DNA from: Pseudomonadota bacterium
GTDB taxonomy: Bacteria; Desulfobacterota; Desulfuromonadia; Geobacterales; Pseudopelobacteraceae
Assembly (NCBI GenBank): GCA_019352135.1
Contig: JABBNX010000002.1
Location: 18,000 to 69,779, forward strand
Direction: 5' to 3'
Length of the DNA stretch: 51,780 nt
The stretch's first letter is position 1. Every line of letters begins with the position of its first letter. The notes under the pieces are model-generated. The model was not told the origin of the DNA. It searched no databases and worked only from the letters and a program-made list of their open reading frames with translations. The position numbers and the translations under genes were made by a program. Positions 43,375 through 51,780 of this stretch are shown in pieces.

Positions 43375-45207
43375 GTGATGGATCTTCAAGATATATGCAG
43401 CGCACTTCAATCAGATGACGATGAAATCCGTAGATCTGCCCTGCATTCGCTTCGGGATATTCCGGGTTCTGATACGCGGGCTATTATATTTACCGCAATG
43501 GGCGATGAAAGTTGGCGAGTACGAAAAGAGGCGGTGGAGTGCTATCTCTACTCTCAACCTGATCTTGGTTCCGTTGAACAGTTATTGAATCTTCTCCGCA
43601 ATGAAGAGAATGCCGGTTTGAGAAATTCAGCGGCAGAAGCTGTTATCCGGCTCGGGTCTACTGCTGCCTCGTTGTTGATTAAAATGGTACAGGATCAGGA
43701 TGCAGATGTACGCAAGTTTGTGATTGATGTCATGGGCGCTATTGGTGATCCGGTCTTTGCTTCATCGTTATTACAGGCGCTCACTGATCCCGAAGTAAAT
43801 GTTGCTTCAGCTGCTGCAGAACAACTGGGTGCGTTGGGTGATACGGATGCCGCAGAGCATCTTATGCAGGCTATTTTGACAAGAAACGAGGTACTATTTC
43901 GCTTCAGTGCGCTCGGAGCATTAGGTGTTTTGGCAAAACCGGTTCCGGTCCCGGAAGCACTGTTTAAGCTGGCGGAACAGGATATATTCAGAAAGGCCGT
44001 TTTTGACTGTTTAGGAACTATTTCCGATGCACATTCATTCAAACTTTTGCTGAATGGTTATTCGTGCCCTCAGAAGCATTGTCGCGCCGCTGCTGTCAAA
44101 GCCCTGTATAAAATATACTGGCGATCTTCAGGTGCAGCGCAGACAAAGATCCGAGAATCCCTCCAACTGCTTAAAGAAAATGATATTATTACCGGTTTGC
44201 TGGAATTGTATGACCGTCGGGATGTGATATTGACTGAAGCCTTGCTCTGGACCAGTACCATGACCAGAGATGCTCGTTTCATTCCACTGCTTATTGAGGC
44301 GTATGCCGATGAGCGTACGGCAAATTGTGCTCTTTCGGCCTTGAAAAGCTTTGGCCATGAAGCATTACATGAGTTTATTTCACGTTATTCGAGCCTTGAT
44401 GAGAGTGGCCGGAGAGGTCTCTGCATCCTGATTGCCGAGTGTGGCTATGCCGGTTTCAATGATGTTATTCAAGAAGCGTTGCACGACCCGTCTGCGCAGG
44501 TTCGTAACGCTGCTGCACTGGCGGTTGGAAAACTTGGTCTGATCACACTGATTCCTGAGCTGATTGCTTTGATTGATGATAGTGACGTTCAGGTATATGC
44601 GGCGGCTGTCGCCGGATTACAGTCACTTGTTTTGATCAGCCGCTCTTTGATTCTTGATCAAGTCAGGCTGTTCTGCTCGTCAAAAGTTCCTCACCATCGG
44701 AAAGCTGCGGCCAGTTTGCTGGCATCGCTGGGTGAACGGGAGCGTTTGTTGCTGCTGATAAAAGATGAAGACCCGCACGTTCGTAAAACTGCTGCCTCGG
44801 CAATCGGTGATAACCGCATCGAATTTTCCGGTTCGGTGCTTGTGCTCGCGCTTGCTGACGAGGATCCTGACGTCAGGATTGCCGTTGCCGAAGCTCTGGG
44901 GGATTTGCATGACACGTCAGCGCTTGATGCCCTCATACAGGTGCTGAATGATCAGGATATTTGGGTTCAGTCAGCCGCTTTGAAGGCCATCGCCAGGATT
45001 GACCCTCCCAGGGCATTGTTAATTATTACGGATCTGTATGCCAAAGCCGAAGGTTTGTTGATGATTACCAGTTTGAAGATTCTTGAGGAAATCGGGGGTT
45101 CAGAGTCGGAAAACATTATCCGGTATGCTCTTCAAAGCAGTGACCAGGATATTGCCCGACAAGCTGCTAAATCGTTAGAGCGCGTTATCTTTGCCAGATC
45201 AAACTAG
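43375..45207 (+). CDS. HEAT-repeat protein of the chemosensory operon
   Basis: 610 residues made almost entirely of HEAT/armadillo-like helical pairs, at least ten copies seen (for example DEIRRSALHSLRDI, ADVRKFVIDVMGAIGD, VNVASAAAEQLGALGD, AQVRNAAALAVGKLG, PHVRKTAASAIGD, PDVRIAVAEALGDL). No catalytic motif. HEAT proteins of this PBS-lyase-like type occur in some deltaproteobacterial chemosensory operons (such as the Myxococcus Che7 type) as scaffold partners. Start at GTG with AGGAG seven bases upstream; ATG at 43378 is equivalent. The cheR start overlaps its end region closely. Confidence 0.86.
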   Translation: MMDLQDICSALQSDDDEIRRSALHSLRDIPGSDTRAIIFTAMGDESWRVRKEAVECYLYSQPDLGSVEQLLNLLRNEENAGLRNSAAEAVIRLGSTAASLLIKMVQDQDADVRKFVIDVMGAIGDPVFASSLLQALTDPEVNVASAAAEQLGALGDTDAAEHLMQAILTRNEVLFRFSALGALGVLAKPVPVPEALFKLAEQDIFRKAVFDCLGTISDAHSFKLLLNGYSCPQKHCRAAAVKALYKIYWRSSGAAQTKIRESLQLLKENDIITGLLELYDRRDVILTEALLWTSTMTRDARFIPLLIEAYADERTANCALSALKSFGHEALHEFISRYSSLDESGRRGLCILIAECGYAGFNDVIQEALHDPSAQVRNAAALAVGKLGLITLIPELIALIDDSDVQVYAAAVAGLQSLVLISRSLILDQVRLFCSSKVPHHRKAAASLLASLGERERLLLLIKDEDPHVRKTAASAIGDNRIEFSGSVLVLALADEDPDVRIAVAEALGDLHDTSALDALIQVLNDQDIWVQSAALKAIARIDPPRALLIITDLYAKAEGLLMITSLKILEEIGGSESENIIRYALQSSDQDIARQAAKSLERVIFARSN

Positions 45208-45214
45208 GGTACCT

Positions 45215-46093
45215 ATGACGTTCTCTTTTGCACCAGAGCATACTATGTCTGATGATGAATTCATTCTGTTACGGGATTGCATCTACGGGCATTGCGGAAT
45301 ATATTTTGACCTGGAATCCAAGTATATTCTTGAAAAGCGCCTTTCCCACCGGTTAACAGATTTGAATCTCCCCTCTTTTTACGACTACTATCATTACTTA
45401 AAGTATAACCGTAATAAAGATCAGGAACTCATGGACATCATGGATGTTCTTACGACTAATGAAACCTATTTTTTTCGTGAGTCGTTCCAACTCAAAGCGT
45501 TTACCGATGAAATAATTCCTGAACTGATCAAAAGTAAAACTGCCCGTGGGAATCGTTCGCTACGGATATGGAGTGCGGGATGCTCAACCGGAGAAGAACC
45601 GTACACCATTGCAATGCTGCTGAGTACCATTCCCGAGCTGCGCGGGTGGAGAATCGAAATTATCGGCACCGACATCAGCCAGAAAGTTCTGCAGCATGCA
45701 CGTCGTGCCGTATATGGCAAATCATCTTTTAGAGCGACCAGTGAAAGCGACCTGCACCGTTTTTTCCATCAACAAAATGATGGGTATAAGGTAAATGATT
45801 CTATTCGGGAGTTGGTTACTATCAGTCATCTCAATCTGTTTGACACGCACCGTCTGACAATGCTCGGCAAGGTAGACCTTGTTTTTTGTCGTAACGTAAT
45901 TATCTACTTTGACCAGGCAGCAAAAAAACGTGTCATTGAATCATTTCACTCAGCATTGTTTGATGGCGGGTATCTTCTGTTGGGGCACTCTGAATCACTC
46001 ATGAATATCACGACGTTGTTTACACTCCGCCACTTTAAAAACGATATGATTTACCAAAAACCTGATCTTTTTTCAACAGGAGGCGTCCGATGA
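45215..46093 (+). CDS. cheR: Chemotaxis protein methyltransferase CheR
   Basis: 292 residues. CheR adds methyl groups from SAM to receptor glutamates. The N-terminal helical domain is followed by [10 protein letters not shown], the SAM-binding [17 protein letters not shown], the [15 protein letters not shown] region and the [11 protein letters not shown] motif, all typical. The start is the ATG at 45215; an ATG at 45245 is possible. Its stop overlaps cheB (ATGA), the usual cheR-cheB pair. The presence of cheR/cheB implies methylated receptors elsewhere in the genome. Confidence 0.95.
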   Translation: MTFSFAPEHTMSDDEFILLRDCIYGHCGIYFDLESKYILEKRLSHRLTDLNLPSFYDYYHYLKYNRNKDQELMDIMDVLTTNETYFFRESFQLKAFTDEIIPELIKSKTARGNRSLRIWSAGCSTGEEPYTIAMLLSTIPELRGWRIEIIGTDISQKVLQHARRAVYGKSSFRATSESDLHRFFHQQNDGYKVNDSIRELVTISHLNLFDTHRLTMLGKVDLVFCRNVIIYFDQAAKKRVIESFHSALFDGGYLLLGHSESLMNITTLFTLRHFKNDMIYQKPDLFSTGGVR

Positions 46094-47160
46094 AAAAGAT
46101 CAAGATTGTTGTTGTCGATGATTCTGCATTCAGCCGCCGCAGCATAACCCGGATGCTGGAAGGAATTGATTCTGTCGAGGTTGTGGGGTATGCAACCAAC
46201 GGCGAAGAAGGCATCCAAAAAGTTATTGCACTGAAACCTGATCTGGTAACCCTTGATCTTGAAATGCCCAAGATGGATGGATTTACGCTGCTGCGTATTC
46301 TGACCACCCGTTTTTCACTGCCGGTAATTGTTATCAGTGCCCTGAGCGGGGCAGACAAGGTCTTTAAAGCACTCGAACTCGGTGCCCTTGATTTTGTGGC
46401 GAAACCTTCCAGCAGCGCGTCGATTGATTTGCTCTCAATAAAAGAAGATCTGCAGAATAAAGTTCTTCAGGTTCTTGCACTCAAACCTGTCATCCATGCT
46501 CGCCCAAACTCCGAAGCGACTCTTCCGGAGCAGCGCACAGCCGAACCGGCGCAGACAGGAAAAGCGGGCATTGGAATACACCATGCCATCGATCTTGTGG
46601 CGATTGGTACTTCCACCGGCGGCCCGCCTGCCTTGCAACTGATACTGTCTGCTTTTGAGCAGAAATATCCCTTTGCAATAGTTATTTCCCAACATATGCC
46701 TGCCGGTTTTACCAAGGCCTTTGCCGACCGGCTCAACCGTTCATCGCTTTTTGATGTTAAGGAGGCGGAGGATGGCGACCTTGTCCTGCCCGGCAGAGTT
46801 CTGATCGCGCCTGGAGGCAAAAACATGGTTTTCGAGGTCTGCGGTGGACAGGTCACCGCCCGTATCGAAGCACATTCAGAATCTGATCGCTATGTCCCTT
46901 CAGTTGATGTCATGCTGCAGTCGTGTGCCGGAATTTATCGCAAGCGGGTCGTAGCCGTGATCCTGACCGGCATGGGCAACGACGGCAGCAAAGGAGTGCG
47001 CGCTATCAAGGAACAGGGTGGGCGCGTTATAGCAGAATCAGAGGAAACCGCCATCGTCTATGGCATGCCGCGCGAAGCGGTCGCTACCGGCGTTGTAGAC
47101 CGGTGCGTGACGTTAGACAGAGTTGCCGCGGAAATTATTCTGCAGGGTGGTTTTTCATGA
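46090..47160 (+). CDS. cheB: Protein-glutamate methylesterase CheB
   Basis: 356 residues, standard length. The N-terminal receiver has D56 in [12 protein letters not shown], followed by a ~45-residue linker and the methylesterase/deamidase domain with catalytic S175 (GTSTGGP), H202 (SQHMPAGF) and D298 (GMGNDGS). CheB removes receptor methyl groups when phosphorylated by CheA. It is the last gene of the operon; leuS follows after 77 bases without a clear terminator. Confidence 0.95.
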   Translation: MKKIKIVVVDDSAFSRRSITRMLEGIDSVEVVGYATNGEEGIQKVIALKPDLVTLDLEMPKMDGFTLLRILTTRFSLPVIVISALSGADKVFKALELGALDFVAKPSSSASIDLLSIKEDLQNKVLQVLALKPVIHARPNSEATLPEQRTAEPAQTGKAGIGIHHAIDLVAIGTSTGGPPALQLILSAFEQKYPFAIVISQHMPAGFTKAFADRLNRSSLFDVKEAEDGDLVLPGRVLIAPGGKNMVFEVCGGQVTARIEAHSESDRYVPSVDVMLQSCAGIYRKRVVAVILTGMGNDGSKGVRAIKEQGGRVIAESEETAIVYGMPREAVATGVVDRCVTLDRVAAEIILQGGFS

Positions 47161-47237
47161 TAGAGGCCTGATTGGCACCTGTCGTCATCGCAGTAAAAAA
47201 AATAAACATATATTTTGAGATACGAAAGGAAACGACC

Positions 47238-49709
47238 GTGGAGCAGAAGTACACACCGAAAGATGTAGAGCAGAAATGGCAGTCTATCTGGGAAAACAAT
47301 AAAACATTTAAGGCCGCTGTAGATGAGAACAAGCAGAAATACTATCTGCTGGAAATGTTCCCTTATCCCTCCGGCCGCATTCATATGGGGCATGTCCGTA
47401 ATTATTCAATCGGTGATGTTATCGGCCGGTTCAAAAGAATGCGCGGATTTAATGTCATGCATCCTATGGGCTGGGATGCGTTTGGTATGCCGGCTGAAAA
47501 CGCAGCCATTCAGAACAAGAGCCATCCCGCAACCTGGACATACGAAAACATTGCCTACATGCGGAATCAGATTAAGAAGATGGGCTTCTCATACGACTGG
47601 GACCGTGAGCTGGCTACGTGCGATCTCGATTATTACCGCTGGGAACAGAAACTTTTTCTGGAAATGTTTGCCAAAGGTCTTGCCTACAAAAAGACCTCCT
47701 TTGTCAACTGGTGCCCAAAATGCGAAACCGTACTTGCCAATGAACAGGTTGAAGACGGTGGCTGCTGGCGGTGTGATACCGAGGTGCAGCAGAAAGAGCT
47801 TGACCAGTGGTTCTTTCGCATAACCGATTACGCCGAGGAGCTTCTTGATAATACCTTTAAACTTCCCGGCTGGCCGGAGCGGGTTCTTGTCATGCAGCGC
47901 AACTGGATCGGCAAGAGTTACGGGTGCGAGATCGATTTCCCCGTTGAAAACTGTACGGGACCGATCCGGGTTTTTACGACCCGCCAGGACACCGTTTTCG
48001 GTGCGACGTTCATGTCGCTGGCACCTGAACACCCCCGGGCCCTTGAACTTGCCACAGATGATCGGAGGGATGCCGTCGTTGCATTTATCGATAAAATAAG
48101 AAAAACCGATCGCATAAAACGTACCGCCGATGATTTTGAAAAAGAAGGGGTTTTTACCGGTTCATACTGCAATAATCCCGTAACCGGGGCCCGGATGCCG
48201 ATCTTCCTGGCCAACTTTGTATTAATGGATTACGGCACCGGTGCTGTCATGGCAGTGCCGACCCACGACCAGCGCGATTTTGAATTTGCAAAAAAATACG
48301 ACCTGCCGTTGAAAGTTGTGATCCAGCCAGCCGGAACGACGCTTGATCCGGTCAGCATGTGCGAAGCATATACTGAGGCGGGGGTTATGACACATTCAGG
48401 GCAGTTTGACGGCATGCAAAGCGATGACGCAAAGAAGGAGATCGCCGACTTCCTCCAGGCTCAGGGACATGGCACCACAACGGTCAATTTCCGGCTCAGG
48501 GACTGGGGGATTTCCCGCCAGCGCTACTGGGGTAATCCAATACCGGTGATCTATTGTGACAGCTGCGGCGTGGTACCGGTGCCGGCACAAGATCTGCCGG
48601 TCGTCCTCCCGAAAGATGTCGAATTCAGCGGCGAGGGGGGAAGTCCTTTGGCCCGGTTGGAGTCCTTTGTCAACTGTTCCTGCCCGGTATGTGGAAAAGC
48701 TGCCCGCCGCGAAACAGATACGATGGACACGTTTGTTCAGTCATCATGGTATTTCCTCCGCTATTGCTGTCCTGACTTCACTGAGGGCATTCTTGATCGT
48801 GATTCGGTTGACTACTGGATGTCGGTTGATCAGTATATCGGGGGCATCGAACACGCTGTACTGCATTTGCTTTACGCCCGCTTTTTCACAAAAGTAATGC
48901 GTGATCTCGGGCATATTTCTGCTGATGAACCGTTTGTTAATCTGCTGACCCAGGGCATGGTGATTAAAGACGGGGCAAAAATGAGCAAGTCGAAAGGGAA
49001 TGTCGTTGACCCGGATGCCTTGATCTCGAAATACGGGGCCGATACCGCCCGCCTGTTTTCACTGTTTGCCGCGCCGCCGGAAAAAGACCTGGACTGGAAT
49101 GACCAGGGCGTAGAAGGTTCTTTCCGTTTTCTGGGCCGTATCTGGAAGCTGGTTAATGATCGCCTTGACGTGATACGAAACGCCGGTCCGCTTGACCCCG
49201 ACTCATTGACTGCCGAAGAGCGCACCCTGCGCAGAGCCGTACATAAAACGATCCGCAAAGTCACTGAAGATCTTGAAGAGCGTTTCCATTTCAATACGGC
49301 GATAGCTTCTGTCATGGAACTGCTTAATATTCTTCAGCCTGCGGAGCTTGCGACACCGCAGTATCCGGCAGTTATGAAAGAAGCCCTCCAGAGTGTGATT
49401 CTGCTGATGGCTCCTTTTGTTCCCCATATCACGGAAGAACTGTGGCAACGGCTGGGCAACACCTCTCAATTAACAGCATGCTCCTGGCCTGACTATGACC
49501 GGAGTGCCGTGCTCGATGAAGAGCTGCTGATGGTCGTGCAGGTTAATGGCAAATTGCGTTCAAAGATTACCGTTGCCGTCGGCACCGGTGAAGAAGAACT
49601 GAAAGCGCTGGCATTGGCTGATGAAAAGATTGTTCAGTTTATCGAGGGGCTGACTGTCCGCAAGGTTATTTGCGTCCAGGGCAAGCTCGTCAATATTGTG
49701 GTGGGGTAG
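47238..49709 (+). CDS. leuS: Leucyl-tRNA synthetase
   Basis: 823 residues. HMGH (H49, in [20 protein letters not shown]) and KMSKS (K581, [10 protein letters not shown]) are the class I signatures; the bacterial CP1 editing domain (about 225-410) contains [19 protein letters not shown]. The zinc-type C4 knuckle [15 protein letters not shown] is present, with a partner pair in CWRC. The start is the GTG at 47238 with AAAGGA seven bases upstream; the longer frame back to 47172 lacks a signal. It heads a leuS-lptE-holA gene set, a classic proteobacterial arrangement. Confidence 0.95.
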   Translation: MEQKYTPKDVEQKWQSIWENNKTFKAAVDENKQKYYLLEMFPYPSGRIHMGHVRNYSIGDVIGRFKRMRGFNVMHPMGWDAFGMPAENAAIQNKSHPATWTYENIAYMRNQIKKMGFSYDWDRELATCDLDYYRWEQKLFLEMFAKGLAYKKTSFVNWCPKCETVLANEQVEDGGCWRCDTEVQQKELDQWFFRITDYAEELLDNTFKLPGWPERVLVMQRNWIGKSYGCEIDFPVENCTGPIRVFTTRQDTVFGATFMSLAPEHPRALELATDDRRDAVVAFIDKIRKTDRIKRTADDFEKEGVFTGSYCNNPVTGARMPIFLANFVLMDYGTGAVMAVPTHDQRDFEFAKKYDLPLKVVIQPAGTTLDPVSMCEAYTEAGVMTHSGQFDGMQSDDAKKEIADFLQAQGHGTTTVNFRLRDWGISRQRYWGNPIPVIYCDSCGVVPVPAQDLPVVLPKDVEFSGEGGSPLARLESFVNCSCPVCGKAARRETDTMDTFVQSSWYFLRYCCPDFTEGILDRDSVDYWMSVDQYIGGIEHAVLHLLYARFFTKVMRDLGHISADEPFVNLLTQGMVIKDGAKMSKSKGNVVDPDALISKYGADTARLFSLFAAPPEKDLDWNDQGVEGSFRFLGRIWKLVNDRLDVIRNAGPLDPDSLTAEERTLRRAVHKTIRKVTEDLEERFHFNTAIASVMELLNILQPAELATPQYPAVMKEALQSVILLMAPFVPHITEELWQRLGNTSQLTACSWPDYDRSAVLDEELLMVVQVNGKLRSKITVAVGTGEEELKALALADEKIVQFIEGLTVRKVICVQGKLVNIVVG

Positions 49710-49712
49710 GCG

Positions 49713-50234
49713 ATGCCGGTTTCGTTTTGGGTGCGAAGTCTGATGGTGGCGCTGTTGCTGACAGTCGCGGGGTGCGGGTATCATCTGACGGACTCTGCGT
49801 CTCTCCCGCTTGGATCAGGCCAAAAAATCTGGGTGCCGTATTTCAATAACGAGAGTGTTAATCCAAGCGCTCAGACTGTTCTGCGCAGGGGATTCTATGA
49901 GGAACTGTATTCTCTGCGCGGACTGCGTCCTGCAAGCAGTGAAGGGGATGCTGACCTTGTCATGAAGGCGCGGATCGTTTCATATTCCAGCAAGGCCGTG
50001 TCCTATAATGCCATTGACCAGGCACGTGAATACAAATTATCTCTGAATGTTGAACTGGAAATTACCAAAAAAGGCCAGACTGCGCCGCTCTGGAAAGGTC
50101 AGATCCAAGCGGTGAAACAATATCCAGCCAACACGGATCTTGCCCTGCAACGCAATGCCGAAGAGCAGGCTCTCCATGCCGTTTCAAGTATACTCGCGCA
50201 GAAATTCATTTCTGCCTTAGAAGAGTCCTATTGA
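49713..50234 (+). CDS. lptE: LPS-assembly lipoprotein LptE
   Basis: 173 residues. A lipoprotein signal (LLLTVAGC, lipid on C21) is followed by GYHLTDSASLPLGSGQKI, the typical LptE start. LptE plugs the LptD outer-membrane barrel that inserts lipopolysaccharide. It starts three bases after leuS and overlaps holA, as in other proteobacteria. Beyond the lipobox the family is divergent, so the assignment rests on position and the N-terminal GYHL motif. Confidence 0.9.
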   Translation: MPVSFWVRSLMVALLLTVAGCGYHLTDSASLPLGSGQKIWVPYFNNESVNPSAQTVLRRGFYEELYSLRGLRPASSEGDADLVMKARIVSYSSKAVSYNAIDQAREYKLSLNVELEITKKGQTAPLWKGQIQAVKQYPANTDLALQRNAEEQALHAVSSILAQKFISALEESY

Positions 50235-50236
50235 TC

Positions 50237-51235
50237 ATGACAGCGCAAGAGTTCGAGCTATCACTAAAGAAAGGCACGATCCCGACAGTTTGTTTTCTGT
50301 ATGGAGAAGAGCAATTTCTGGTTGAGCGGGCGGTTCATATGCTGCTTGAACGGGCCATCGACCCGGCTCTGAAAGACTTTAATTTCAATGTGTACTTCGG
50401 TAATGAATCCAAAGGCATAGATATCATTGACTCTGCCCAGACCCTGCCGATGTTTTCAGAGCGTCGCGCGGTTCTGGTCAAGCGGGCCGAACAGTTGAAA
50501 GCTGATGCCCTTGAAGCCATGCTGCCGTATATCAAGAACCCATCGCCCGGCACCTGCCTGCTCTTGACCGGCACCAAGATCGATCAGCGCAAGAAGTTTT
50601 TTGTGGAATTAAAAAAGCATGGCGTGCTGGTTGAATACAAGCGGTTCTATGATAACAAGCTGGCCGGGTTCATTCAAACTGAAGCGGTTGCCCAGGGTAA
50701 GCCGATTGAGACACCTGCCGCTGAGCTGTTGGCAGCGCTGATCGGCAATAACCTGCAGGAATTGAGTTCACAGGTCGAAAAGCTGGTGGCCTACGCCGGC
50801 TCAAAGTCACGTATTGCCCTTGATGATGTCCGAACCATGGCCAGCAGCAGCAAAGCCTACACCGCCTTTGAACTGGCAAAATTTCTCGGCATGCGGGATC
50901 TGTCGAATTCCATCAAAAGTCTTGATGCGCTGTTTCTTCATGGCGAAGATGCGCCGATGATAATTGGTGCCCTGATCAGTCATTTCCGAAAGTTATGGCG
51001 CGTCAGAGAGCTGCTCGACAAAAAAATGCCACAGGCCGATATCGGCAGGGAACTCAATATAAATGCGTTTTTTTTGGGTGATATTGTTACGCAGGCCCGT
51101 AATTTTTCGCGAAGGGAATTACAGCGTATTTTTGAAGAATTTTATCGTTGTGATGTTGCATCAAAAACCGGCGGCGGCCAGTCGTATACCCTTCTGCACG
51201 GGATGACAATGGGCATCTGTACCGGCGGCTGGTAA
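50237..51235 (+). CDS. holA: DNA polymerase III delta subunit HolA
   Basis: 332 residues, as in E. coli (343). Delta opens the beta clamp in the clamp loader. VCFLYGEEQFLVERAVHMLL is the family's N-terminal signature, and LPMFSERRAVLVKRAEQL, LTGTKIDQRKKF and ELAKFLGMRDLSNSIKSLDALF follow. The ATG at 50237 is preferred over TTG at 50231; both overlap or abut the lptE stop. No terminator is evident before the following permease gene. Confidence 0.93.
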   Translation: MTAQEFELSLKKGTIPTVCFLYGEEQFLVERAVHMLLERAIDPALKDFNFNVYFGNESKGIDIIDSAQTLPMFSERRAVLVKRAEQLKADALEAMLPYIKNPSPGTCLLLTGTKIDQRKKFFVELKKHGVLVEYKRFYDNKLAGFIQTEAVAQGKPIETPAAELLAALIGNNLQELSSQVEKLVAYAGSKSRIALDDVRTMASSSKAYTAFELAKFLGMRDLSNSIKSLDALFLHGEDAPMIIGALISHFRKLWRVRELLDKKMPQADIGRELNINAFFLGDIVTQARNFSRRELQRIFEEFYRCDVASKTGGGQSYTLLHGMTMGICTGGW

Positions 51236-51347
51236 CCCGGATTCTTTACCTGCGTTGGCTTCTTCTTTGCTCCACGGCATCGCTTGATACCACCACGTTC
51301 CGCCCACCGCGTATGATGACCGCCAATATCTGACCGGGAGAATCGAA

Positions 51348-51773
51348 ATGACGGTGTGGTTCATGTATATCGCCCTCGGGGCGTTCGCCGGAGTTCTGGC
51401 CGGTTTGCTTGGTGTCGGAGGTGGTCTGGTCATTGTTCCGGTACTTACCTTCATTTTCACCTCCCAGCACCTGTCGGACGCTCACACTCTCCATCTTGCC
51501 CTTGGAACCTCTCTGGCCAGCATCATATTTACCTCAATTTCCAGCCTGCGGGCCCACCATTTACGAGGCGCCGTTGACTGGCCCGTGGTGCGGCGCATCA
51601 GTTTCGGCATTCTGGTCGGCACCTTTGGCGGCTCATACATCGCGGCCCAGCTTTCCACCCACTTCCTCAAAGTCTTTTTCGTCATCTTCCTCTTTTACGT
51701 CGCCACCCGGATGTTGCTCAACATTAAGCCCACTCATGAAAGGTGGGTTGTACGGGAGGACCCCAGAACCTAA
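51348..51773 (+). pseudogene. Sulfite-exporter TauE/SafE-type permease, N-terminal half only
   Basis: The first ~126 residues are the N-terminal half of a TauE/SafE-family permease: GAFAGVLAGLLGVGGGLVIVPVL (membrane helix with the GGG motif), LHLALGTSLASIIFTSISSLRAHH and FLKVFFVIFLFYVATRMLLNIKP. Family members have a second, similar half and total about 260 residues. The frame instead turns into HERWVVREDPRT and stops. The last ~45 bases do not look like the family and sit at the contig edge, so the truncation is probably an assembly artefact and not a real pseudogene. GGGAG precedes the ATG. Confidence 0.8.
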
Positions 51774-51780
51774 GCCCCTC

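Noticed and set aside
47173-47190. TGGCAC as a possible sigma54 -24 element before leuS
   Set aside because: Five bases later there is GTCAT instead of a GC-containing -12 box.
1-51780. CRISPR arrays, tRNA or rRNA genes, insertion sequences, phage genes
   Set aside because: I saw no regularly spaced repeats, no transposase or integrase genes and no tRNA cloverleaf; a dedicated search could still find a small RNA.

Overview
The window looks like one assembled contig from a Geobacter-like bacterium of the Desulfuromonadota (formerly Deltaproteobacteria). The evidence is the very high density of two-component genes, receivers and kinases of the type common in that group, a REC-DUF4388/HEAT-repeat/MglA repertoire, LptE (so a Gram-negative outer membrane), and housekeeping genes of that flavour (clpB, coaD, miaB, glnS, era, der, leuS, holA). 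This placement is inference from family resemblance; no rRNA or tRNA gene was seen. Both contig ends look artefactual: bases 1-13 are exactly the 3' end of the standard Illumina adapter, the next ~165 bases code for the tail of an unrelated RNA methyltransferase, and the last ~45 bases do not continue the permease gene they interrupt.

Layout. (1) 1-3104: tail of an aminotransferase, a perfect bidirectional terminator, and clpB on the minus strand. (2) 3324-19549: a 16-kb co-directional run of ten signalling genes, many overlapping or separated by a few bases: a membrane kinase, a large GAF/PAS membrane kinase with an Rcp-type receiver, two paralogous receiver-first kinases, REC-PAS, REC-HD-GYP, an MglA-type GTPase, another kinase, a remarkable REC-MshEN-PilB ATPase with two extra zinc ribbons, and a final receiver. 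(3) 19599-22954 (minus): an HD-GYP protein and a HEAT-repeat protein that share an N-terminal domain. (4) 23087-25519: rsmD, coaD, a DUF1858 protein and a membrane-anchored PilZ protein. (5) 25523-31424: recB, a Tim44-like protein, a YtxH protein and a YrfG-like phosphatase. (6) 31580-36867: miaB, glnS, era, der. (7) 37008-47160: a chemosensory operon (DUF4388-REC, cheY, cheA, ExeA-like ATPase, two cheW, HEAT protein, cheR, cheB) without a receptor gene. (8) 47238-51773: leuS, lptE, holA and a truncated TauE/SafE permease.

How the genes may work together. The most interesting region is 12409-19549. Four receivers of the same RpfG-like type, an HD-GYP output, a Ras-like MglA GTPase and a receiver-controlled type IV pilus-type ATPase with a predicted c-di-GMP-binding MshEN domain are translationally packed together. 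This suggests a locus where phosphorylation, cyclic-di-GMP and a polarity GTPase converge on a pilus or secretion motor. The chemosensory operon 20 kb away has no receptor and carries HEAT and DUF4388-REC accessory proteins, and could feed the same surface machinery. These links are hypotheses from gene order and domains.
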